From the NCBI GenBank assembly GCA_959022875.1, contig CAUFAM010000104.1:1-5441 (forward strand): a stretch of 5,441 bases of DNA, read 5' to 3'. The notes beneath the pieces were generated by a model. That model was given only the letters and a program-made list of their open reading frames with translations. It made no database searches and was not told the origin of the DNA. Both the position numbers and the translations under genes were made by a program. Below, in pieces: positions 1 through 5,423 of the stretch. The DNA is from an uncultured Oscillospiraceae bacterium. GTDB taxonomy: Bacteria > Bacillota > Clostridia > Oscillospirales > Oscillospiraceae. Numbering within the stretch: the first letter of the stretch is position 1; each line of letters opens with the position of its first letter.

Positions 1-872
1 GGGGCGATGCGGGGGGGCAGCACCAGGCCGTTGTTGTCGCCGTGGGTCATGATGACGCCGCCGATGAGGCGGGTGGACACGCCCCAGGAGGTCTGGAAGG
101 GGTGGTGGGGCTGGTTGTCCTTGCCGGCGAAGGTGATGTCGAAGGCGCGGGCGAAGCCGTCGCCGAAGTAGTGGGAGGTGCCGGCCTGGAGGGCCTTCTT
201 GTCGTGCATCATGCACTCCACGGTATAGGTGGCCTCGGCGCCGGAGAACTTCTCCTTGTCGGTCTTGCGGCCCTTCACCACGGGCATGGCCAGGTAGTTC
301 TCGCAGAAATCGGCGTAGATGTTGAACATGCGCTCGGTCTCGGCGATGGCCTCCTCGGCGGTGGCGTGCATGGTGTGGCCCTCCTGCCACAGGAACTCCC
401 GGTGGCGGAGGAAGGGGCGGGAGGTCTTCTCCCACCGCAGGACGGAGCACCACTGGTTGTAGAGCTTGGGCAGGTCCCGGTGGGAGTGGATGATGTTGGC
501 GTAGTGCTCGCAGAACAGGGTCTCGGAGGTGGGGCGGATGCAGTAGCGCTCCTCCAGCTTCTCCGAGCCGCCCATGGTCACCCAGGCGCACTCGGGGGCA
601 AAGCCCTCCACGTGGTCCTTCTCCTTCTGGAGCAGACTCTCGGGGATCAGCATGGGCAGGTACACGTTCTCATGCCCGGTTTCCTTGAACTTCTCGTCCA
701 GGATCTTCTGGAAATTCTCCCAAATGGCGTAGCCATAGGGGCGGAGGATGAACATGCCCTTGATGGAGGAGTAGTCAATCAGCTCCGCCTTTTTGCACAC
801 GTCGGTGAACCACTTGGCAAAGTCCACCTCCATATCGGTAATCTGTTCCACCTGTTTCTTGTCCTGTGCCAT
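1..872 (-). CDS. proS: Prolyl-tRNA synthetase, archaeal/eukaryote-like type, N-terminal part (cut by window edge)
   Basis: Class II aminoacyl-tRNA synthetase that charges tRNA-Pro with proline in the cytoplasm. The 290 codons in the window begin MAQDKKQVEQITDMEVDFAKW and run off the left edge. Visible catalytic-core landmarks are a motif 1 region (about residues 40-75), RPTSET at 113-118, motif 2 as RWEKTSRPFLRHREFLWQEGHT starting at 146, and motif 3 around GVSTRLIGG (264-272, Arg268), followed by THGDNNGLVLPPRIA. Motif 2 runs on without the editing insertion of the long bacterial form, so this is the short archaeal-like form, usually about 480 residues. The anticodon-binding and C-terminal domains therefore lie outside the window. 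The ATG at 872-870 is preceded by AAAGGA about 11 bases upstream. The gene is divergent from the small gene at 1025 and has its own promoter. The 5' leader of about 35 bases is too short for a T-box. Family assignment is very secure; only the left part is missing. Confidence 0.96.
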   Translation of the reverse strand, partial: MAQDKKQVEQITDMEVDFAKWFTDVCKKAELIDYSSIKGMFILRPYGYAIWENFQKILDEKFKETGHENVYLPMLIPESLLQKEKDHVEGFAPECAWVTMGGSEKLEERYCIRPTSETLFCEHYANIIHSHRDLPKLYNQWCSVLRWEKTSRPFLRHREFLWQEGHTMHATAEEAIAETERMFNIYADFCENYLAMPVVKGRKTDKEKFSGAEATYTVECMMHDKKALQAGTSHYFGDGFARAFDITFAGKDNQPHHPFQTSWGVSTRLIGGVIMTHGDNNGLVLPPRIA

Positions 873-913
873 CTCTATCTCAATCCTTTATTCTAAAGTT
901 ATCGGTTCGTATT

Positions 914-942
914 ATTTTACGCATTCAGGCCGCAAAAGTCAA
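914..942 (-). promoter_or_regulatory. Sigma-A-type promoter of proS
   Basis: Reading the minus strand, a -35 box TTGACT (942-937) and a -10 box TAAAAT (919-914) are separated by exactly 17 bases. Each matches the consensus at five of six positions. Transcription would start near 907, giving a leader of about 35 bases before the proS start codon. Confidence 0.75.
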
Positions 943-959
943 GGCCCGTGCCGCGTTCC

Positions 960-988
960 GGGACAAAGGGCGCATAAAATCCCATAAT
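960..988 (+). promoter_or_regulatory. Candidate promoter of the 162-residue protein gene
   Basis: GGGACA (960-965, four of six to the -35 consensus) and CATAAT (983-988, five of six to the -10 consensus) are separated by 17 bases. Transcription would start near 995, about 30 bases before the proposed TTG start. It is weaker than the divergent proS promoter, and the two do not overlap. Confidence 0.45.
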
Positions 989-1024
989 TTCCGCACACTA
1001 CAGCAAAGCGGGAGGTGGCGGAGC

Positions 1025-1513
1025 TTGCGTGTGGGAATCTGGGAGCGGGACGAGGGGATTCGGACGGCCGTGGAGGCCGGGTTGGGAGAGCTGGCGGCGG
1101 AGGTGCGCGCCGGGCGGCACCCGGCGGAGCTGGCCGGGGCGCGGCTGGAGCTGCTGACGGTGTCACCGGCGGCACGGGGCTGGGCCGGCGCGGGGGCCGT
1201 CCCCTGCGGGACGGTGCTGCTGCCCGGCACGGCAGGGCCGCTGGCCCGGGCCCTCAACGCCCGCCAGGCCGTGAGCTACGGCACCTCCCCCCGGGATACC
1301 CTCACCTTTTCCAGCCTGGAGGGGGACAGGCTGTGCCTGGCCGTCCAGCGGGAGCTGGTCACCCTGGGCGGGGCGGTGGTGGAGCAGCAGGAGCTGGTGC
1401 TCCCCTTCTCTACCGGCGCCTCCCCCCTGCCCTTTCTGGCCGCCGCGGGCACTCTGCTGCTCCTGGGTGTGCCGCCGGAGGAGCTGCCGGCGCGGTTCCG
1501 CCTCCCGGCGTGA
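1025..1513 (+). CDS. Conserved-looking hypothetical protein, 162 residues, TTG start
   Basis: I do not recognise this family with confidence. The frame is open further upstream, but the start is best placed at TTG 1025, because GGAGG at 1011-1015 sits 9 bases before it. GTG 1031 is the alternative, at 15 bases. The protein reads MRVGIWERDEGIRTAVEAG and contains no signal peptide. The N-terminal third is charged and helical; residues 60-67 (PCGTVLLP) look like a buried strand. The most distinctive stretch is VSYGTSPRDTLTFSSL at 83-98, followed by alternating strands to about 128. A hydrophobic helix and GVPPEELPARF (148-158) complete the C-terminus. That order loosely recalls the end of the Mur-ligase central domain (a YG motif, strands, then a helix with LLLLGVPPEEL), but there is no P-loop, so ligase activity is not implied. 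Composition matches the GC-rich neighbours. It converges on the SLH gene, separated by a hairpin terminator. Confidence 0.75.
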   Translation: MRVGIWERDEGIRTAVEAGLGELAAEVRAGRHPAELAGARLELLTVSPAARGWAGAGAVPCGTVLLPGTAGPLARALNARQAVSYGTSPRDTLTFSSLEGDRLCLAVQRELVTLGGAVVEQQELVLPFSTGASPLPFLAAAGTLLLLGVPPEELPARFRLPA

Positions 1514-1520
1514 GGCCTGC

Positions 1521-1558
1521 AAAACGGCCCCAGAACCGAGCGGTTCCGGGGCCGTTTT
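1521..1558. terminator. Bidirectional Rho-independent terminator between convergent genes
   Basis: A near-perfect inverted repeat (arms 1521-1538 and 1541-1558) begins with AAAA and ends with TTTT, so it presents a GC-rich stem followed by a U run on both strands. It lies 7 bases after the stop of the small plus-strand gene and 20 bases beyond the stop of the minus-strand SLH gene. The single imperfection (A1532 opposite C1547) is a mismatch in the plus transcript but a G-U wobble in the minus transcript. Folding may therefore be slightly better for the SLH message. Confidence 0.85.
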
Positions 1559-1578
1559 CATGTCATTACATTTAATAC

Positions 1579-3888
1579 TTACAGCTTTAGCACCAGAGTG
1601 GCTACAAACTGGGCTCCCTTGTAATCGCCGAAGAGCTGCACCCGGTCCCCCGCCTCCAACTGGCGCAGGCTGGTGGAGGAGCCGCTGGCGGACATAAAGC
1701 TGGCGTCGGACACGTCCGCCGTGAGCACGTTGCCGTCGGTGAGCTGTACCATCAGGGTCTTGTCCTTGGTGTTGGGCACCAGGACCGTGCCCTCAAGCTG
1801 GCTGCTGGAGCCGGAGCCCCTGTCCACCTCGATGGACACCACATCTCCGCCGCTGACCACCATGGCCACTGCATCGTTGGGCTTGAGGGTGTAGAGGGAG
1901 ACGGCGGTGCCGTCCTGGGTGACAGAAACGCCCTCGGACACGGTATAGGAGGCGGTGGAGCCGTCGGTGAGCTTCACATCAAACGTGATCCCGGCGGCAT
2001 CCTGCACCACCCGGGTGATAGTGCCGGTGACGTTTGCGCTCTGAGGCGTGGTCTCCAGGGTGGTGACCTTGTTGTAGCGCACGGTGACCACCACGGTGTC
2101 GCCGCTCTTGATCTTGTCCAGAGAGCTGCTCTTACCGTCCCGGTAGATGGCGGGCAGGTCGGTGAGATCCAGTTCAAAGGTCATTACGCTGTCATTGGCG
2201 GTCTTGACCGCCAGGGTAGTGGGGGTACCGTAGGTGATGCTCTCAATGACGCCCTCGGTGGTGGTGGAGCCAGGATAGGCGTCCAGCAGCGTCACCACAT
2301 CCCCGCCGGAGAGCTGAAGGGTGGCGAAGGAGTTCCGCTCCAGCTCCTTGAGTGCGATGTCCTCGCCATTGAAGCGGATGGCTGCCTTGGAGGAGATGTC
2401 GTAGGTGGTGGATTTGCCGGTACTCAGGTTGGTCAGGGTGATGTCGTTTTGATCCTTGGCATAGGTAAAGCTCTTGACGGAGCCCTGGACGTAATCGGTT
2501 ACGGTGTCCACCGCCATGCTGACCAGCTCGTTGGCCTCGTCGTTGGATACCCGCAGGCTCACGTAGTCGCCCTCATAGCGGTCGGACACGGTGCCCACCA
2601 CGCCGTTGACGGTGACGCCCGCCCCGGCGGGCAGGGTGTAGCGCCTGGTTTCGCCGTTAAAGGCCGACACCTGGAGCCGCTGGCCGCCGGTGCCGTTTTC
2701 CACCTTCACCAGTATGCCCTCCTCGGCGCGGGTTCCGCCGGAGAGCTGCACCGCGTCCAGATGGCCCATGGCGTCCACATAGCAGGTGGCCGTGGTGTAT
2801 CCGGCCTGGGGATCCAGCAGGGTGTAGTCGCCGGCGGTCTTGCCCACCTGCACCTCGGTAAAGCGGTCGATATCCAGCCGTTTGGAAGCGCCGTTGACCG
2901 TCACGGTCAGGCTGTCCTGCTCCACGCCGGTGACGGAGCCGGTATAGGAGGTGACCGCGCCGCCCAGGCGCACGGACTCGGCAGTACCCTTCCTGTCCAG
3001 GTTCACCCGGGCGTAACTGCCCACCTTCAGGGCATCGGCGGAGGAGAGCATATTATTCTCGTAGATCTCCGCGTCGGCGGGCAGAGAGATGCTACGGGTG
3101 CCGCTGACCACGCTGGTCAGGGTCAGCAGGGTAACGCCGCTGCTGCCGGTAGACACGGCGGCGATGGTGCCGCCCACCCAGTCATAGTCGGTGTAGCCGG
3201 GCAGCTCGGCATAGATGCCCCGCTCGTCCATAAAGTCGATGGCCCGGCGGAGCATGGTGGCCATCTCGGCCCGGGTCAGGGAGTTCTGTGGCAGAAAGCG
3301 GTTGAGCTCGTTGCCCTTGACGATGCCGTACATGTTCAGCAGGTATACATAGGGCTGCAGGGAGGCGGAAATAGAGGTAGTGTCCGCAAAGCTCATGGGG
3401 TAGGAGGTCAGGCTCTGGGCCAGGGGGGCGAGCTGCATGGCCCGCACCAGATACATGGCCAGCGTCTCACGGGTGATGGACTTCACCAGCCCGCCCGCGC
3501 TGCTCAGGGCCCGCAGCTCGGTCTCCGAGATGATGCCGGTCTCCAGGCAGACGGCCATCTCCTGGGCCGCCCAGGCGTACATCTCCTCGGGCAGGATCTC
3601 CTTCAGCTCGTCCTCCCAGTCCTCGGCGATGGCCTCCTTGTCAATGGCGTCCACGCCGGTGGCACGGGAGCAAAACAGCAGCGCTTCACAGGCGGTCATC
3701 TTCTGGTCGGGAGCAAAGGTGGTGGCGCTGGTCCCCTTGACCACCCCCTGGGTGGCCAAGTACTCCACATCGTCCTTGGCCCAGTGATTGGTCATGTCGG
3801 TAAAGCTGACGGCCGCTGCGGGCACCACCAGCAGGGAGAGCGTCATCAGCGCGGCCAGCGCCAGAGAGAGAACTCGCTTTCCTTTCAT
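1579..3888 (-). CDS. Exported S-layer-homology (SLH) domain protein with seven tandem beta-rich modules
   Basis: This is a 769-residue cell-surface protein. ATG 3888 is chosen over an in-frame ATG 33 bases upstream because GGAGG (3900-3896) lies 7 bases before it and the product then opens with a typical signal peptide (MKGKRVLSLALAALMTLSLL, cleavage probably after Ala-Ala-Ala at about residue 26). Three SLH repeats follow at about 28-77, 102-152 and 166-219. Their TRAE-like anchoring motifs are TACE (65-68), TRET (139-142) and TRAE (205-208), so only the third is canonical. In the SLH family these repeats bind pyruvylated secondary cell-wall polymer. Residues 239-769 form about seven similar modules of roughly 70 residues, each opening with a G-x-[IVL] strand and closing with a Gly/Asp turn plus two strands. 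No catalytic motif was seen, so a structural or adhesive surface role is inferred. The gene is monocistronic, with its own promoter and a hairpin terminator. Confidence 0.93.
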   Translation of the reverse strand: MKGKRVLSLALAALMTLSLLVVPAAAVSFTDMTNHWAKDDVEYLATQGVVKGTSATTFAPDQKMTACEALLFCSRATGVDAIDKEAIAEDWEDELKEILPEEMYAWAAQEMAVCLETGIISETELRALSSAGGLVKSITRETLAMYLVRAMQLAPLAQSLTSYPMSFADTTSISASLQPYVYLLNMYGIVKGNELNRFLPQNSLTRAEMATMLRRAIDFMDERGIYAELPGYTDYDWVGGTIAAVSTGSSGVTLLTLTSVVSGTRSISLPADAEIYENNMLSSADALKVGSYARVNLDRKGTAESVRLGGAVTSYTGSVTGVEQDSLTVTVNGASKRLDIDRFTEVQVGKTAGDYTLLDPQAGYTTATCYVDAMGHLDAVQLSGGTRAEEGILVKVENGTGGQRLQVSAFNGETRRYTLPAGAGVTVNGVVGTVSDRYEGDYVSLRVSNDEANELVSMAVDTVTDYVQGSVKSFTYAKDQNDITLTNLSTGKSTTYDISSKAAIRFNGEDIALKELERNSFATLQLSGGDVVTLLDAYPGSTTTEGVIESITYGTPTTLAVKTANDSVMTFELDLTDLPAIYRDGKSSSLDKIKSGDTVVVTVRYNKVTTLETTPQSANVTGTITRVVQDAAGITFDVKLTDGSTASYTVSEGVSVTQDGTAVSLYTLKPNDAVAMVVSGGDVVSIEVDRGSGSSSQLEGTVLVPNTKDKTLMVQLTDGNVLTADVSDASFMSASGSSTSLRQLEAGDRVQLFGDYKGAQFVATLVLKL

Positions 3889-3895
3889 ATGTAAT

Positions 3896-3900
3896 CCTCC
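3896..3900 (-). promoter_or_regulatory. Ribosome binding site that fixes the SLH protein start
   Basis: GGAGG on the minus strand is 7 bases from ATG 3888. The upstream in-frame ATG at 3921 has no comparable site and would put eleven hydrophilic residues before the signal peptide, so the downstream start is preferred. Confidence 0.85.
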
Positions 3901-3928
3901 ATTTGCATAAATGGTTTCCATAATATAT

Positions 3929-3957
3929 AGTATAATGGTTCCTCAGGGAAAAAGCAA
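3929..3957 (-). promoter_or_regulatory. Sigma-A-type promoter of the SLH gene
   Basis: On the minus strand TTGCTT (3957-3952) and TATACT (3934-3929) are separated by exactly 17 bases. The -10 box matches five of six positions and the -35 box about three of six. The surrounding run is very AT-rich (TATACTATATATTAT). The predicted start near 3922 gives a leader of about 34 bases and falls at or just upstream of the ATG at 3921, which further disfavours that codon as the translation start. Confidence 0.6.
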
Positions 3958-3960
3958 CAG

Positions 3961-4190
3961 AGAAAATCCCGCCCTCTTTCGCCGCTTTTTTCCAGTGCCC
4001 TGTCCATTTTTCCTGGCAGTCCACCGCATTTTCCCATAAACTCTATTGGATTTTTAAGTTTCTCTTCATTGTGCAATAAATCCCTCCGCCCGGGCGTTAT
4101 GCAGTCAAACAGGAAAACAGCTCCCAAAGATTGCTCTGCTGAAACATTAAAGGAGGATATGCTGACTCACTTATTTTGTAACTAAAATAG
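3961..4190. other. Intergenic region between the divergent SLH and hemerythrin genes
   Basis: No gene is supported here. It contains a 10-bp GC palindrome (CGCCCGGGCG, 4087-4096), a near-palindrome ATTGTGCAAT (4068-4077), and an AGGAGG at 4151-4156 only two bases before an ATG that opens an eight-codon frame (4159-4185). No convincing sigma-A promoter with 16-18 base spacing was found for the hemerythrin gene. No riboswitch, tRNA or CRISPR structure was recognised. The composition becomes AT-rich across this region. Confidence 0.5.
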
Positions 4191-4207
4191 ATTGAAGGAG
4201 AACAGGT

Positions 4208-5092
4208 ATGATTAGGTGGAATGACAATTATATTACGGGTATAGAAAAATTAGACAAGGAACATCAGCAGCTATTCCAAATGGCCGATCAGGTTTTGAAT
4301 AAGTTACGGGAACGAGGAGATGAGGCAAATTATCGTATATTCCTCGTTCGGGAAACTTTGACTTATATAACCAGCTATTTTGAGCGTCATGCTAAGGCGG
4401 AAGAGGAATACATGCGCAAAATCGGCTACACTGGGTATACATTACACAAGATGTTGCACGATGAATTTTGCAATATCCAGCTAAAAAAATATCAAGATAT
4501 TGTGAAGCGTGGTGAGTGCAGTAAAGAAGAGATACAAGATTTTGTCGGAAGCGGAATTGGATGGCTATTGGAGCATATAGCAACAGCAGATATGGCGATC
4601 ATAGGAAAGGGTATTCTAGCCGCGCCTGCAAAGAACAGTGACTTTGAAGCGCGACTGGAAGAAAAGATCAATACGCTGTTGACCGCTTCTTTAAATATTG
4701 CGGCAAATGCGAAAATTATAGGTAGGAGCTATCAAGGAGAATTTTTGGGAAAGGCTGTATATCAAAAAATGGTATATGGTTTGGATTCACGCGAGATTAC
4801 AATTGTTTCAGGTATAGAGAGCTCATTTCTACTTCGCGTTGCCGAAATGATCTATGGGACAGAAGTGAAGAATGAGATGGACTTGATACTATCTAGTCTA
4901 CAGTTGTTTGCTGCAAACTTCTGGAGATCAATAGGACAGCACTTTGCTGGTAGTAATACTATGATGACTATGAAGTCGAATAGCTTTATCATTGCAGGAC
5001 TTCTTTCAGAAGAACTGAGGAAGCTTAAACTAACGCACTCATTGCTCTTTGCTTCTGATATGGGGAAATTTTTTGTAGCTGTTAATTACTGA
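4208..5092 (+). CDS. Bacteriohemerythrin fused to a CheX-like domain
   Basis: This is a cytoplasmic 294-residue two-domain protein. ATG 4208 follows AAGGAG (4195-4200) by 7 bases. Residues 1-135 are a bacteriohemerythrin: W4 and GIEKLDKEH at 11-19 match the family signature. All seven di-iron ligands are visible as His19, His61, Glu65, His80, His84, His123 and Asp128, so reversible O2 binding at a non-haem di-iron site is expected. Residues of about 150-294 resemble the CheX/CheC-type chemotaxis phosphatase fold (RSYQGEFLGKAVYQKM, then VAEMIYGTEV and SSLQLFAANFWRSIG). The catalytic helix of CheX normally carries Glu-x-x-Asn; here Asn237 is present but the Glu position appears to be Phe234. 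The domain may therefore bind CheY-like partners or dimerise without dephosphorylating them. The domain assignment is by eye. The gene is strikingly AT-rich, with frequent ATA, AGA, TTA and AAA codons, unlike its neighbours, which suggests acquisition by transfer. No chemotaxis gene adjoins it. Confidence 0.93.
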   Translation: MIRWNDNYITGIEKLDKEHQQLFQMADQVLNKLRERGDEANYRIFLVRETLTYITSYFERHAKAEEEYMRKIGYTGYTLHKMLHDEFCNIQLKKYQDIVKRGECSKEEIQDFVGSGIGWLLEHIATADMAIIGKGILAAPAKNSDFEARLEEKINTLLTASLNIAANAKIIGRSYQGEFLGKAVYQKMVYGLDSREITIVSGIESSFLLRVAEMIYGTEVKNEMDLILSSLQLFAANFWRSIGQHFAGSNTMMTMKSNSFIIAGLLSEELRKLKLTHSLLFASDMGKFFVAVNY

Positions 5093-5317
5093 AAATTCCA
5101 AAAACGTGATAGAGTTGCGGTGTCATTCCATAGGGAATCAGAACGAGGGGCAATAGTAACAGTAAAAATAGGCCATTAACTTTATTTGAAAAAGAATACT
5201 ATGACCCGCCCCCTGCTTACCGGCGCCGCCCAGAAATAACACGAATGGAAGCGCAGACCGCATCTGCCCGCGGATATTTGAAATTGCCTGGGAGACACCC
5301 ATTCCCGGCAGCCGGAG
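5093..5317. other. Gene-free spacer with an abrupt composition change
   Basis: No credible gene, promoter or RNA was recognised. The first part (to about 5205) remains AT-rich like the hemerythrin gene; from about 5208 (ACCCGCCCCCTGCTTACC) it returns to the GC-rich composition of the left part of the window. A weak five-base dyad, ATTCC/GGAAT, occurs near 5126-5139. It is too short to call a terminator, so the hemerythrin gene has no clear one. Confidence 0.5.
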
Positions 5318-5361
5318 GCCAAAGGAAAGGGACATCCTTGCGGATGTCCCTTTCCTTTGGC
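5318..5361 (-). terminator. Perfect 20-bp hairpin, terminator of tRNA-Arg
   Basis: Arms 5318-5337 and 5342-5361 are exact inverted complements around a four-base loop. Read on the minus strand the loop is GCAA, a GNRA tetraloop, closed by the stem GGGACATCC/GGATGTCCC, with AAAGGAAA before and TTTCCTTT after. This is a Rho-independent terminator directly abutting the tRNA 3' end: the encoded CCA (5360-5358) lies in the outer stem. Its preservation suggests that this side is the ancestral chromosomal flank of the tRNA gene. Confidence 0.8.
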
Positions 5362-5402
5362 ACGCCTGAGGGGATTCGAACCTCCGACCTACCGCTTAGG
5401 AG
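5358..5402 (-). tRNA. 3'-half fragment of tRNA-Arg(CCU), not a complete tRNA
   Basis: On the minus strand this reads as tRNA positions 32-76: anticodon loop CTCCTAA (anticodon CCT at 5400-5398), the 3' strand of the anticodon stem GCGGT, a five-base variable loop AGGTC, the T arm with loop TTCGAAT, acceptor strand CAGGCGT, discriminator G and an encoded CCA. Numbering closes exactly at 76. The preceding bases, GTCTA, cannot pair with GCGGT, and no D arm (GCTCAG-like) or matching acceptor strand (ACGCCTG) occurs in the 39 bases still available to the right. The T stem also carries an A51-C63 mismatch, consistent with relaxed selection. It cannot be a functional tRNA as it stands. Arg(CCU) identity comes from the anticodon and overall similarity. 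Confidence 0.85.
5358..5402. other. Probable integrative-element attachment site (att) within tRNA-Arg(CCU)
   Basis: tRNA identity stops precisely at the anticodon stem/loop boundary and runs to the CCA. That block is the common identity segment for tyrosine recombinases that target tRNA genes through the anticodon loop. In such insertions the intact tRNA is rebuilt at one end and a bare 3' half marks the other. The orientation implies that the element extends rightward from about 5403, with the intact tRNA at its far end. No integrase is visible in the window, so the element itself is inferred. Confidence 0.65.
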
Positions 5403-5406
5403 TAGA

Positions 5407-5423
5407 CCCGATACGACATCGGG
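5407..5423. repeat. Short inverted repeat next to the tRNA fragment
   Basis: CCCGAT (5407-5412) and ATCGGG (5418-5423) are perfect six-base arms around ACGAC. The repeat begins five bases to the right of the end of tRNA identity, on the presumed element side. It could be a recombinase or accessory-protein site, or a weak hairpin. No T run follows on either strand, so it is not called a terminator. Confidence 0.4.

Noticed and set aside
1..20. Possible frameshift in the homopolymer G run at the start of the window (end of visible proS)
   Set aside because: Counting seven C residues on the coding strand gives the expected LPPRIA continuation, so the frame is intact.
42..896. Plus-strand 284-residue open frame
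   Set aside because: It lies antisense to proS. Its Gly/Val/Leu/His-rich, low-complexity translation is what a GC-rich gene gives in a complementary frame, whereas the minus frame encodes unmistakable synthetase motifs.
1015..1575. Overlapping open frames on both strands across the 162-residue gene (also 1163-1561 and 925-1257 on minus)
   Set aside because: They are rich in Gly/Ala/Arg/Pro without domain-like patterns. The frame ending at 1513 has the ribosome binding site, a folded-protein pattern and a stop just before the terminator.
2449..3894. Plus-strand 481-residue open frame
   Set aside because: It is entirely antisense to the SLH gene; its Gly/His/Val/Gln-rich translation has no recognisable domain and it has no sensible ribosome binding site. 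It arises from GC-rich codon bias.
4013..4031. Sigma-54-like GG...GC pattern upstream of the hemerythrin gene
   Set aside because: The GG to GC spacing is nine bases rather than ten, and the -12 element does not match.
4159..4185. Eight-codon frame (MLTHLFCN) after AGGAGG, possible leader peptide of the hemerythrin gene
   Set aside because: The AGGAGG is only two bases from the ATG, too close for efficient initiation. No attenuator hairpin or codon run is evident.
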